A stretch of 45,339 nt of DNA from Chitinophaga sp. GbtcB8 (GTDB taxonomy: Bacteria; Bacteroidota; Bacteroidia; Chitinophagales; Chitinophagaceae), in NCBI RefSeq assembly GCF_019091455.1, contig NZ_JAGXJN010000049.1:1-45339 (forward strand), written 5' to 3'. The notes below the pieces were generated by a model. It did not search any database. It saw nothing but the letters and a program-made list of their open reading frames with translations, and had not been told where the DNA came from. Below are positions 6,732 to 13,866 of this stretch, one piece after another (within the stretch, counting starts at the first letter, position 1; each line of letters starts with the position of its first letter). Made by a program: the position numbers and the translations under genes.

Positions 6732-7730
6732 ATGAAATATTTGCCGCTCCTGTTATTTGTCCTGTGCCTAGCCTGTAACAATACTGCCACACCAGGTAAA
6801 CAGTCCGCAAAGGATTCTGTATTATACACGCCGCTTATACTGCCCTTAACAGATTCTATTCTCCAGTTCCCGGATAATGCCGCCCTGTACTTCCGCCGGG
6901 CCCTGCTTCTGTTCAATACAGATCCTGCACTGGCCCAGGCCGATTTTGAAAAAGCGGCCACCCTGCAGCCCACGGTGACAGATCATTGGGCCGGCGCCGG
7001 CGAAGCCGCCCTCGTAACAGAACATTATAAGGAAGCAGGCGCTTATTTTGAAAAAGCCTTACAAACCGCTCCCGCCAATAGTTACCTGCAATACCGCCTG
7101 GCCATGGCCTGGATAGAGATCAAACAATACAAACGTGCCGATAGCCTGGCTGCCCGTATGGAAAAAACTTCAGATGGTTATGCCCAGGCATTTTACCTGA
7201 AAGCCCGCATTGCAGAAGATCACCAGGATACCGCGCAGGCCATCACTCACCTGAAAGCGGCAGTAGCTAAAGCCGGCGCCCAAAGCGAGTTTGAAGCTGT
7301 AATGGAGCTGGCCGACCTGCTACGTGCCCGCCGGAATGCAGAAGCGGTGAAATATTATGAAATAGCTTTCCGGCAGGACCCTACCAATGCTGATCCGCTG
7401 TACGACATGGCACAGTATTACCAGGAACAGGGCAAACAAAAGGAAGCCACGTTCACGTATAAACGCTGTATAGAGGCAGACCCTGGTTATGCGGCTGCTT
7501 ATATAGCTTTAGGTAAACAGGAGCTGCAGCAACAGCAATGGAAGCCTGCCCTGAATTATTTTACCCTGGCCGCCAAAGCCCAGCCTACAGATGCAGAAGC
7601 CTATTACTACCGTGGCATGTGTTATGAGCAGCTGGGCAACAAAACTGCTGCCCGGGATGATTACAGCAAAGCGCTTACTTTCCGCAAAAGCTACCCGGAA
7701 GCAAAGACAGCACTGGAGAGAGTGAAGTGA
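6732..7730 (+). CDS. TPR-repeat lipoprotein
   Basis: The 332-residue product begins MKYLPLLLFVLCLACNN, a lipoprotein signal with Cys at position 15; the -3 residue is Cys, slightly atypical for a lipobox. The rest is a row of tetratricopeptide repeats, with typical motifs such as AQADFEKAATLQPT, AGAYFEKALQTAPANSYLQY, EAVKYYEIAFRQDP and AARDDYSKALTF. These usually form a protein-binding superhelix. The frame is open upstream to a TTG at 6603, but only the ATG at 6732 puts the signal peptide at the N-terminus. It stands alone between the thr terminator and rpe. The binding partner is not predictable. Confidence 0.85.
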   Translation: MKYLPLLLFVLCLACNNTATPGKQSAKDSVLYTPLILPLTDSILQFPDNAALYFRRALLLFNTDPALAQADFEKAATLQPTVTDHWAGAGEAALVTEHYKEAGAYFEKALQTAPANSYLQYRLAMAWIEIKQYKRADSLAARMEKTSDGYAQAFYLKARIAEDHQDTAQAITHLKAAVAKAGAQSEFEAVMELADLLRARRNAEAVKYYEIAFRQDPTNADPLYDMAQYYQEQGKQKEATFTYKRCIEADPGYAAAYIALGKQELQQQQWKPALNYFTLAAKAQPTDAEAYYYRGMCYEQLGNKTAARDDYSKALTFRKSYPEAKTALERVK

Positions 7731-7787
7731 TTGTAAGGCTCCGCTGCACGATAATCATTTTATAACTATCATTGCAATAGGTATTAG

Positions 7788-7807
7788 TTAATTAACAATT
7801 CGTAATT
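7788..7807. repeat. AT-rich block shared with the thrB upstream region
   Basis: This 20-nt block, ending in CAATTCGTAATT, lies just before the rpe ATG. Positions 4103-4123, just before thrB, carry the same block with one inserted base. CAATTCG and TAATTCA suggest the same 7-nt habit seen in the other intergenic arrays. Confidence 0.45.
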
Positions 7808-7808
7808 C

Positions 7809-8468
7809 ATGGATAAGAACACAATCATCGCTCCTTCCCTGCTGGCTGCTAATTTCCTGGAAATAGGCAAAGAGGTGGAAATGGTGAACCGCAGCGAAGC
7901 CGATTGGCTGCACCTGGATGTAATGGACGGGCAGTTTGTGCCTAACATCAGTTATGGCATTCCAGTTATTACAGCAGTAAAAAAGGTGGCTAAAAAGGTG
8001 TGTGATGTGCACCTGATGATAGAACATCCCGAACAATATGCCGAAGCCTTTAAAAAGGCCGGCGCAGATATATTAACGGTTCATGCAGAAGCCTGTGTGC
8101 ATCTGCACCGCAATATCCAGCAAATAAAGTCCCTGGGCATGAAAGCGGGTGTAGCCCTGAATCCGCATACACCGGTACAGATCCTGGAAAACGTGATCGG
8201 CGATATTGATGTAGTGCTGGTAATGAGCGTGAACCCCGGTTTTGGCGGCCAGTCCTTTATACCGCAAACCCTGCCTAAGCTGCGTCAGCTAAAGGCTTTA
8301 ATCCAGCAACATCAGTCCCAGGCGCTTATTGAGGTGGATGGCGGCATTACCGTAGCCAATGCAGCTGAAATAGTGGCTGCCGGCGCCGATGTGCTGGTAG
8401 CAGGCAATACCGTCTTCTCTGCCCCTGATCCTGAAGCGGTGATCAGGCAGCTGAAAAATGCAAAATGA
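7809..8468 (+). CDS. rpe: Ribulose-phosphate 3-epimerase
   Basis: The 219-residue TIM-barrel enzyme interconverts ribulose-5-phosphate and xylulose-5-phosphate in the pentose phosphate pathway. Recognised motifs are IAPSLLAANF at the start, HLDVMDGQFVPNISYG, the metal-site DVHLMIEHPE, VNPGFGGQSFIP and the C-terminal phosphate-binding EVDGGI and AGADVLVAGN. The ATG at 7809 gives the standard N-terminus. The gene is convergent with the response-regulator gene, leaving 12 nt between the stops. Together with araBDA at 35-39 kb it would feed arabinose carbon into the pentose phosphate pathway. Confidence 0.96.
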   Translation: MDKNTIIAPSLLAANFLEIGKEVEMVNRSEADWLHLDVMDGQFVPNISYGIPVITAVKKVAKKVCDVHLMIEHPEQYAEAFKKAGADILTVHAEACVHLHRNIQQIKSLGMKAGVALNPHTPVQILENVIGDIDVVLVMSVNPGFGGQSFIPQTLPKLRQLKALIQQHQSQALIEVDGGITVANAAEIVAAGADVLVAGNTVFSAPDPEAVIRQLKNAK

Positions 8469-8480
8469 TGTACAGATTCC

Positions 8481-8873
8481 CTACAGTCCCAGCTGCAGGA
8501 TCGTGTCCCTGGACAATGGCTTGGTAAGATAACCTTTCACAAAAGAATAGCTCCCTACCCGCTCGCGGTCATTCTCGTCAATGGAGGAGGTTAGCACATA
8601 GATCTGGATCTTCCTGCATAACGTGTTGGATAAGGTGGAATAGGCTTCCAGGAACTCCCAGCCATCCATTACCGGCATGTTAAGGTCTAATAATATCACA
8701 TCCGGTAATGCGCTGCCATCTCCCTGGTGTCCCGTCAGGTAATCCAGCACCTCCTGGGCATCAGAGAACGCCTGCATGGAGTTACTGATCCCCTGCCTGT
8801 CTATCATGATCTGTGTAATTTGCTGATGAATAGGATCGTCATCAACAATAAAAATCAAATTGAGCCGGTTCAT
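8481..8873 (-). CDS. Stand-alone response regulator receiver protein
   Basis: The 130-residue product is a single CheY-like receiver domain with no output domain. Conserved residues are the acidic pair D11/D12 in FIVDDDP, the phospho-acceptor D63 in LLDLNMPVMDGWEF, T95/S96 in YVLTSS and K118 in LTKPL. Single-domain regulators act through protein contacts in phosphorelays or motility. No histidine kinase lies nearby, so it is an orphan here. A TACATTTA on the minus strand upstream of the start is close to the -7 consensus. Confidence 0.9.
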   Translation of the reverse strand: MNRLNLIFIVDDDPIHQQITQIMIDRQGISNSMQAFSDAQEVLDYLTGHQGDGSALPDVILLDLNMPVMDGWEFLEAYSTLSNTLCRKIQIYVLTSSIDENDRERVGSYSFVKGYLTKPLSRDTILQLGL

Positions 8874-9168
8874 AGATGGGGATTATTCAGGTTTATAGCT
8901 TTAAATGTAAGAATAATATTCGGTCCTGAACCTTATACGCCGTTTTGCTGCAACAAGTTATGAAAGCTTAGCACCGGAACTGCGTTTATACTTACCATGC
9001 AGTAGGCCTATGATCGCTTGCCCCTATAAACAAAACCGCTCAAAAGTGCTATAGCCCCGGCCCCCTTAGCTGCTTATCTCACAGGCACACCGCAGCCTTA
9101 ACACCTGGCAGTGGCAAGCCCCTCAATACCTCCGATCGATAACTTTTCCACTATTGTGGATTTCCTTT
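8874..9168. other. Intergenic region between the response regulator and purE promoters
   Basis: There is no ORF with coding character. The one clear structure is TCCAC (9147-9151) facing GTGGA (9156-9160) around TATT, directly upstream of the purE promoter. It could be an operator or a short hairpin. No heptamer array is seen in this gap. Confidence 0.5.
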
Positions 9169-9199
9169 TTCGACAATTCTTAAAGGAGTAATATCTTTG
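9169..9199 (+). promoter_or_regulatory. purE promoter
   Basis: TATCTTTG (9192-9199) fits TAnnTTTG exactly. Nineteen nt upstream stands TTCG (9169-9172) in place of TTTG. Transcription would begin near 9205, about 13 nt before the purE ATG. Confidence 0.6.
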
Positions 9200-9217
9200 G
9201 GCACAAAACGAAGAAAG

Positions 9218-9673
9218 ATGAAAGTAATGATTATCATGGGATCGGAAAGTGACAAGCCCGTTATGCAGGAATCGCTGAACCACCTGGCGTATTTTAATAT
9301 TGAAGGCGAGATGATAGTAGCCTCCGCGCACCGCAATCCTGACAAAGTACGTGATCTGTGTATCAATGCGCAGAAGAACGGGTTTGGCGTGATCATTGCC
9401 GCGGCTGGTATGGCAGCTGCATTACCCGGCGTAGTATCCGCTTACACTTCATTACCCGTACTGGGCGTACCTTTGGAAGGTGGCTTATCCGGCGGCGTAG
9501 ATGCTTTGTACTCCATTGTACAAATGCCGGCAGGTTTACCGGTAGGTACCCTGGCAGTTGGTAAAGCAGGCGCCCGCAATGCAGCCATCCTGGCCGCCCG
9601 CATACTGGCATTAGGCAATCCGGCCATTGCAGAACGCGTAGAAGCATTTAAACAAAATGCCTACCGGATTTAG
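9218..9673 (+). CDS. purE: N5-carboxyaminoimidazole ribonucleotide mutase
   Basis: The 151-residue protein is the class I PurE that converts N5-CAIR to CAIR in purine synthesis. It starts MKVMIIMGSESDKPVMQES with the substrate loop GSESD, has SAHRNPDKV with the catalytic His, and ends with LVSAYTSLPVLGVPL-type and GKAGARNAAILAARIL segments. The frame could extend to TTG 9197, but that overlaps the promoter and adds seven residues the family lacks, so ATG 9218 is preferred. The usual partner purK is not adjacent. Confidence 0.95.
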   Translation: MKVMIIMGSESDKPVMQESLNHLAYFNIEGEMIVASAHRNPDKVRDLCINAQKNGFGVIIAAAGMAAALPGVVSAYTSLPVLGVPLEGGLSGGVDALYSIVQMPAGLPVGTLAVGKAGARNAAILAARILALGNPAIAERVEAFKQNAYRI

Positions 9674-9754
9674 TAATTGCTTAACAATTCTGCCAGCCGG
9701 GTTTGACCGAAAAAAAATTATATTACAGCTTATTAGCTAAAATCAAACTAGATT

Positions 9755-10759
9755 TTGACAGAATCAATTATCAACTTAGATAGCATTAACCCTATCGAGT
9801 TTTTCGGTGTCAATAACGGAAAGCTGGACCTGCTCAAAAAGAAATTCCCGCTGCTAAAAATACTTTCCAGGGGTACGCAGCTTAAATTATCCGGCGCGCC
9901 TGAAGAGGTAGCTACTGCCAAGGATAAGATAGGCCAGATCGTAAAGTACCTGGAACGTAACGGTAACCTCTCGGAAGGATATTTTGAACAGATCCTGGGG
10001 GAAGAGGAAGCTGGTAAGGTAGACAATTTCACAGACCGCAACCCGAACGATGTGCTGGTATTTGGTCCAAATGGCCGCACCGTAAGGGCTAAAACAGCCA
10101 ACCAGCAAAAAATGGTAGGCCTGGCAGAAAAGAATGATATTGTATTTGCCATAGGCCCTGCCGGTACAGGTAAAACCTATACTGCCGTAGCCCTGGCTGT
10201 ACGCGCCTTAAAGAACAAGGCGGTACGCAAGATCATCCTCACCCGCCCTGCGGTGGAAGCCGGCGAAAGCCTGGGCTTTTTACCCGGTGACCTGAAGGAA
10301 AAGATAGATCCATACCTGCGCCCGCTGTACGATGCGCTGGACGATATGATCCCCGCCGTCAAGCTAAGCTATTTCATGACCAACCGCGTAATAGAAATAG
10401 CGCCGCTGGCGTATATGCGTGGCCGTACGTTGGACAACTCCTTTATAATCCTGGATGAAGCGCAGAACGCAACCGACCTGCAGCTTAAAATGTTCCTGAC
10501 CCGTATAGGCGCCTCCGCCAAAGCTATTATCACCGGCGATCTTACGCAGATCGACCTTCCCAAGAACCAGAAATCCGGGCTGGAAAAAGCCACCCGTATC
10601 CTCCGGCATATTGACGGTATAGGTTATCTGCAGCTGGATGAGGAAGATGTAGTAAGGCACCGCCTGGTAAAAGCCATTATCAGGGCTTATGAAGGCGCCA
10701 AGGAAGAAGAGGAGCAACGCAGCGGCGAGCCGCGGCCGATCATAGACCGCCGGCATTAG
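9755..10759 (+). CDS. PhoH-like ATPase with a TTG start
   Basis: The 334-residue product has an N-terminal KH-like part (about 1-110) and a PhoH P-loop ATPase domain with Walker A GPAGTGKT (134-141) and Walker B FIILDEAQN (230-238). The family is linked to RNA metabolism (YbeZ/PhoH type), but its substrate is not settled. The TTG at 9755 is chosen because translation from it gives TESIINLDSINPIEFFGVNN, which matches the N-terminus I recall for Bacteroidota homologues, and no ATG or GTG lies in frame close by. Unlike E. coli ybeZ, no ybeY neighbour is present. A GC-rich hairpin follows the stop directly. Confidence 0.88.
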   Translation: MTESIINLDSINPIEFFGVNNGKLDLLKKKFPLLKILSRGTQLKLSGAPEEVATAKDKIGQIVKYLERNGNLSEGYFEQILGEEEAGKVDNFTDRNPNDVLVFGPNGRTVRAKTANQQKMVGLAEKNDIVFAIGPAGTGKTYTAVALAVRALKNKAVRKIILTRPAVEAGESLGFLPGDLKEKIDPYLRPLYDALDDMIPAVKLSYFMTNRVIEIAPLAYMRGRTLDNSFIILDEAQNATDLQLKMFLTRIGASAKAIITGDLTQIDLPKNQKSGLEKATRILRHIDGIGYLQLDEEDVVRHRLVKAIIRAYEGAKEEEEQRSGEPRPIIDRRH

Positions 10760-10777
10760 TTGCGCGCCCGCGCGCAA
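10760..10777. other. GC-rich hairpin right after the phoH-like stop codon
   Basis: TTGCGCG (10760-10766) and CGCGCAA (10771-10777) form a perfect 7-bp stem around CCCG, starting at the base after the stop codon. No T-run follows, so it is a weak or Rho-assisted terminator at best. It runs straight into the 10779 heptamer array. Confidence 0.55.
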
Positions 10778-10778
10778 C

Positions 10779-10860
10779 GTCCATAGTCCATGGCCCACTG
10801 CATAGACCGTAATACATAAATACGCAGCAGGCTATGGACTATCGGCTATGCACCATGGGC
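10779..10860. repeat. Two-armed heptamer array, word GTCCATN
   Basis: The left arm has GTCCATA, GTCCATG, GCCCACT and GCATAGA (10779-10806). The right arm has TATGGAC, TATCGGC, TATGCAC and CATGGGC (10833-10860), the reverse complement of the same word in 7-nt phase. Arms are separated by 26 nt. The word recurs at 12392 and 19561. The remainder of 10760-11056 holds only the promoter at 10998. Confidence 0.7.
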
Positions 10861-10997
10861 TGATACCAGTCCCTGGACCCTGCGCCACCCATGCACAATT
10901 AACACTTCCTTAACAGCGTTTATAGTAAGTTCAACGCCTGAATAACGGGGACGCTTGCGTATGGTTTGCAGTTGATACGTGTGAACGTATAGCTTTC

Positions 10998-11028
10998 TTT
11001 GTAGATTTAGACTTTCCCCCTATTTTTG
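10998..11028 (+). promoter_or_regulatory. Canonical promoter of the DUF4878 lipoprotein gene
   Basis: TTTG (10998-11001), 19 nt, then TATTTTTG (11021-11028) is a perfect match to the Bacteroidota promoter form. The ATG lies 28 nt downstream. Confidence 0.75.
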
Positions 11029-11056
11029 CCAATGTTATTTTTAATTTAGCAACTGC

Positions 11057-11521
11057 ATGACCAAATTTTTGCGAATTCTTACCCTGCTGTTAATAACAGG
11101 ATACTTGCTGAGCGGTTGTAAAAAACGGGCTTCACCACAGGAGGTGGCGCTTGAATTTATGCATGCCATCCAGGAATCCAACTTTGAACAAGCCAGGGAC
11201 TACGCCACCAAAGAGTCGCAACAGGTAATTCAGCTCTACTCCTTCTTTGACGCCCGCCGCAATGAAACAGAGCGCGAAAAGATCAAGAATGCCCACATAG
11301 AGGTGATAGACAGCAAGGAAAACGGCGATAAAGCCACCGTTACCGTGCTTAACTCCTCCTCCAAACAAAAGGAAATGTTACAGCTCATCAAAGAGCATGG
11401 CCAATGGAAGATCTCCCTCACCTTTGAGAGCATTATCCCGAACTATATACCGCCTGCCACCTTTGATTCCAGCAACATTATGCAGCCAGATACCCTGATG
11501 CCTCCTGTACCGGTAAAGTAA
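11057..11521 (+). CDS. DUF4878-type lipoprotein
   Basis: The 154-residue product has a lipoprotein signal peptide ending in LLSGC (Cys 21) and then one small alpha+beta domain of the DUF4878 / NTF2-like kind, with SPQEVALEFMHAIQESNFEQA, DKATVTVLNSSS and GQWKISLTFE. Such proteins are membrane-anchored with an unknown ligand. The ATG at 11057 gives the signal peptide directly. It is transcribed alone from the promoter at 10998. The molecular role is unknown. Confidence 0.8.
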   Translation: MTKFLRILTLLLITGYLLSGCKKRASPQEVALEFMHAIQESNFEQARDYATKESQQVIQLYSFFDARRNETEREKIKNAHIEVIDSKENGDKATVTVLNSSSKQKEMLQLIKEHGQWKISLTFESIIPNYIPPATFDSSNIMQPDTLMPPVPVK

Positions 11522-11619
11522 TTTCCCCGCCCACAGGCCGCCCTGCTACCTGATCAATGGCCACCAGCCATAGTATAACAATACCTGTTATCAGTCACTT
11601 ACGCTATTTTAGCCCGGAA

Positions 11620-11651
11620 TTTGGAATATGGGAATTGACGCTTTATTTTTG
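11620..11651 (+). promoter_or_regulatory. Promoter with a long leader before ppa
   Basis: TTTG (11620-11623), 20 nt, then TATTTTTG (11644-11651) fits the consensus. The next gene, ppa, starts 190 nt later, so there is a long untranslated leader or a separate small RNA. The leader contains GGCCTTAAGGC and the heptamer array at 11764. The rest of 11522-11841 shows no coding potential beyond a 13-codon ATG frame. Confidence 0.55.
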
Positions 11652-11763
11652 CGGCGCGTAAACCGTGCGGCCTTAAGGCACTGCCCCATCCATTACAGTT
11701 CACCTTTCAGAGCCGGTTAACAGTGAAAATGAGCATATGCCTTGTGCAGGGTGCTATAATGCG

Positions 11764-11803
11764 GCATTAGCGTTAAGCATTAGCATTCAGCTTTAAGCAT
11801 TTT
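11764..11803. repeat. Heptamer array, word GCATTNA, upstream of ppa
   Basis: Units GCATTA, GCGTTAA, GCATTA, GCATTCA, GCTTTAA and GCATTTT follow each other, two of them one base short. This is the reverse-strand form of the GCTNAAN word found at 4019, 36673 and 40892. Only one arm is present. It lies in the ppa leader. Confidence 0.55.
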
Positions 11804-11841
11804 ATTTTAGAGTAGTAACCATAAAAAGCAAGCAGATTATT

Positions 11842-12381
11842 ATGACAACGAATCCATGGCACAGCGTTAATCCCGGGGCCGAAGCACCGCATATTGTAAA
11901 TGCGATCATTGAAATACCTAAAGGCTGCCGCGCTAAATACGAGCTGGATAAGGAAAGCGGGCTGCTAAAGCTGGACAGGGTATTGTATTCATCTGTATAC
12001 TACCCCGCCAATTACGGTTTTATACCCCGCACCTATTGCGATGACCATGATCCGCTGGATATCCTGATCCTTTCCCAGGTTGATGTAGTACCCCTGTGTA
12101 TTATGGATGCCAGGGTAATAGGCGTAATGCAGATGATTGACAGCGGCGAGGCCGATGACAAGATCATTGCCGTTGCAGCCAACGATATGAGCGTAAACCA
12201 CATCAACGATATTACAGAACTGCCGCCCCACTTCATTGCTGAAATGCGTCATTTCTTTGAAGAATACAAAAAGCTGGAAAACAAGACTGTAAAGGTGGAA
12301 GAGTTCCAGAACAAACAGGTAGCTGAAAAGATCATTAACGAAAGCATTGTTGCTTACGAGAAGATGTTCACGAACAGATAG
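11842..12381 (+). CDS. ppa: Soluble inorganic pyrophosphatase, family I
   Basis: The 179-residue cytoplasmic enzyme hydrolyses pyrophosphate and so pulls biosynthetic reactions forward. The family signature is DDHDPLDILIL (D67, D68, D70 and D73 are metal ligands), preceded by IEIPKGCRAKYELDKESG and YYPANYGFIPRTY. Length is typical. The ATG at 11842 gives the usual N-terminus. The gene is convergent with the NlpC/P60 gene, and a perfect palindrome at 12392 lies between the coding ends. Confidence 0.96.
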   Translation: MTTNPWHSVNPGAEAPHIVNAIIEIPKGCRAKYELDKESGLLKLDRVLYSSVYYPANYGFIPRTYCDDHDPLDILILSQVDVVPLCIMDARVIGVMQMIDSGEADDKIIAVAANDMSVNHINDITELPPHFIAEMRHFFEEYKKLENKTVKVEEFQNKQVAEKIINESIVAYEKMFTNR

Positions 12382-12391
12382 TATTAGTTTA

Positions 12392-12429
12392 GTCGATGGT
12401 CAATAGTCCATGGACTATTGACCATCGAC
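12392..12429. repeat. Perfect 38-bp palindrome at the ppa / NlpC junction
   Basis: The 19-nt arms, GTCGATGGTCAATAGTCCA and its exact complement, meet without a spacer at 12410/12411. The sequence is built of 7-nt words (GTCGATG, GTCAATA, GTCCATG) of the same family as 10779 and 19561. It overlaps the last codons and stop of the NlpC gene (12415-12429). It could act as a bidirectional terminator, though no T-run follows on either strand. Confidence 0.85.
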
Positions 12430-13197
12430 CCTTTTAATTATCCTCAGCTTATGCGTGCGCAAGCCGCTTTCAGCATGAATAATGCCCTGGTTATCGATCG
12501 GATCTATACGTACTTTCCCGGATGAATGAATGATCTCATGATCATTCAGCAGAATGCCCACATGGGTGATACGGCCCTCTGCATTGTCAAAGAAAGCCAG
12601 GTCGCCGGTGCGTACCTCCTGCAGAAAATCTACCGTGGCGCCTTGTGTGGCCTGCTGATAGGCATCGCGTTGTAAGGGTATGTTTAACAGCTTGAAAACA
12701 GACTGGGTAAAACCGGAACAGTCAATCCCAAATACGGAACGGCCGCCCCATAAATAACCGCTGTTCAGAAAACGGGATGCTATGCGCATAATATTTTCAG
12801 GCTGCGGCTGACCTTCCTGCTGAATAGGTTGGATTTCCTCAAACTGTACCTCTGCCTTTCCCCAAACTGTTCGTTTGCTGTTACCGGCAGGCGCTTTCAG
12901 CAAACAGCCGTAAGGAATATACATGGGCCAGCCGTTGAGGGTTACCGGCGTTACCCAGTGAGGAGCATAATGAGTATAAGGGGCATCAAACAGTTGCTGA
13001 TCAATCGTTTCAAAATGAGTGGAAGTGCTCCAGCCTTCGTACCCGTCGTACTGGTTTTTCACTTTTACCCATCCGTCAGCACCGGTTTCTAACAAGGTTA
13101 CACATTCCCCCCAGAGACCCTGGGATACCATTTCACTTTTATGGGCTGGCTCTGCCCGCAGAGGTGTTACCGGTACTACAATTATGGCGTGTGGCAT
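12415..13197 (-). CDS. SH3b - NlpC/P60 cysteine peptidase
   Basis: The 260-residue protein carries an N-terminal bacterial SH3-like domain (about 1-70), a second linker domain and a C-terminal NlpC/P60 domain. The catalytic Cys160 lies in FGIDCSGFTQ, His212 in THVGILL and a third polar residue probably at H224. The family cleaves gamma-D-glutamyl-diamino acid bonds of peptidoglycan stem peptides (YkfC/DipA-like layout). No signal peptide is visible, which suggests cytoplasmic recycling of murein peptides. The last five codons (RVDGQ) and the stop lie within the palindrome at 12392. The gene is divergent from the first sigma-like gene; a minus-strand TATTTTTG (13250-13257) is the likely -7 element. 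Confidence 0.88.
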   Translation of the reverse strand: MPHAIIVVPVTPLRAEPAHKSEMVSQGLWGECVTLLETGADGWVKVKNQYDGYEGWSTSTHFETIDQQLFDAPYTHYAPHWVTPVTLNGWPMYIPYGCLLKAPAGNSKRTVWGKAEVQFEEIQPIQQEGQPQPENIMRIASRFLNSGYLWGGRSVFGIDCSGFTQSVFKLLNIPLQRDAYQQATQGATVDFLQEVRTGDLAFFDNAEGRITHVGILLNDHEIIHSSGKVRIDPIDNQGIIHAESGLRTHKLRIIKRVDGQ

Positions 13198-13302
13198 ATT
13201 AATTGTATTAATACTATGTTCGTATCTTTAAAGTGTGACGAGAATAGTACAAAAATAAATGAACCATTTTGGCATTCATACGTAAATATATAGAATAACA
13301 CA

Positions 13303-13863
13303 ATGTACCAGCAATTAAGCAACTTATCTGACAAGGAATTGATTTCCCGGGCCCGCAAATTAAAGGACCGGGAAGCCGAAGGCGTATTGCTGGAAAGATA
13401 TAGCCATTTAATGGTAGCTGTTTGTTTACCTTACCTGAAGAAAAACCCCGGCACAGGCGCCCAAACTGTTTTTCCCCAGCTGCTGCAGCGCCTCAGCAAT
13501 GGCCTTAAGATCCAGTCTATTCAAAAGGCCAATGAATGGGTACATCAAACCATTAAAACGTACTTTGCCCAACCTGAAAAGCAAGTCCCCTACTACCCAT
13601 CCAGGGAATCGAGAGACCGGCTACACACAGAGAACAGAGTGGAAAAAGCCGCTAACAATACAATAGAGAAACAGGCATTGATAGCCCAGGTAAAAACGGC
13701 AATAGCTAAACTGGGCAACGATGACCGTTACTTAATGGAACAATTTTACCTGGAAAATAAAACCTTTGCCGACCTGGCTGCTCAAAAAGGAACAACCGTT
13801 GATAAGATCCGTAACCAACTGAAGAAAGCCAAGAGCAGACTGGCCACGCAATTGACGAATTAG
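13303..13863 (+). CDS. Divergent ECF-type sigma factor-like protein
   Basis: The 186-residue product aligns by eye with the ECF sigma factor at 15149: LLERYSHLMVAVCLPYLKK corresponds to LFDRYALLLLGMCMKYLKN, and NEWVHQTIKTYF to FRAWIYQVAKNHC. A sigma-4 helix-turn-helix is recognisable (AIAKLGNDDRYLMEQFYL, then FADLAAQKGTTVDKIRNQ). The segment where ECF factors carry EEDARDSVQQVF is degenerate here, so -10 recognition may be altered or lost. Its stop is three nt before the zf-HC2/TPR gene, a sigma/anti-sigma arrangement. It could be a working sigma of unusual specificity or a regulator that kept only protein contacts. Confidence 0.65.
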   Translation: MYQQLSNLSDKELISRARKLKDREAEGVLLERYSHLMVAVCLPYLKKNPGTGAQTVFPQLLQRLSNGLKIQSIQKANEWVHQTIKTYFAQPEKQVPYYPSRESRDRLHTENRVEKAANNTIEKQALIAQVKTAIAKLGNDDRYLMEQFYLENKTFADLAAQKGTTVDKIRNQLKKAKSRLATQLTN

Positions 13864-13866
13864 CCC

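Noticed and set aside
9197..9217. Upstream TTG start for purE
   Set aside because: It lies in the exact TATCTTTG promoter element, and ATG 9218 gives the known PurE N-terminus.
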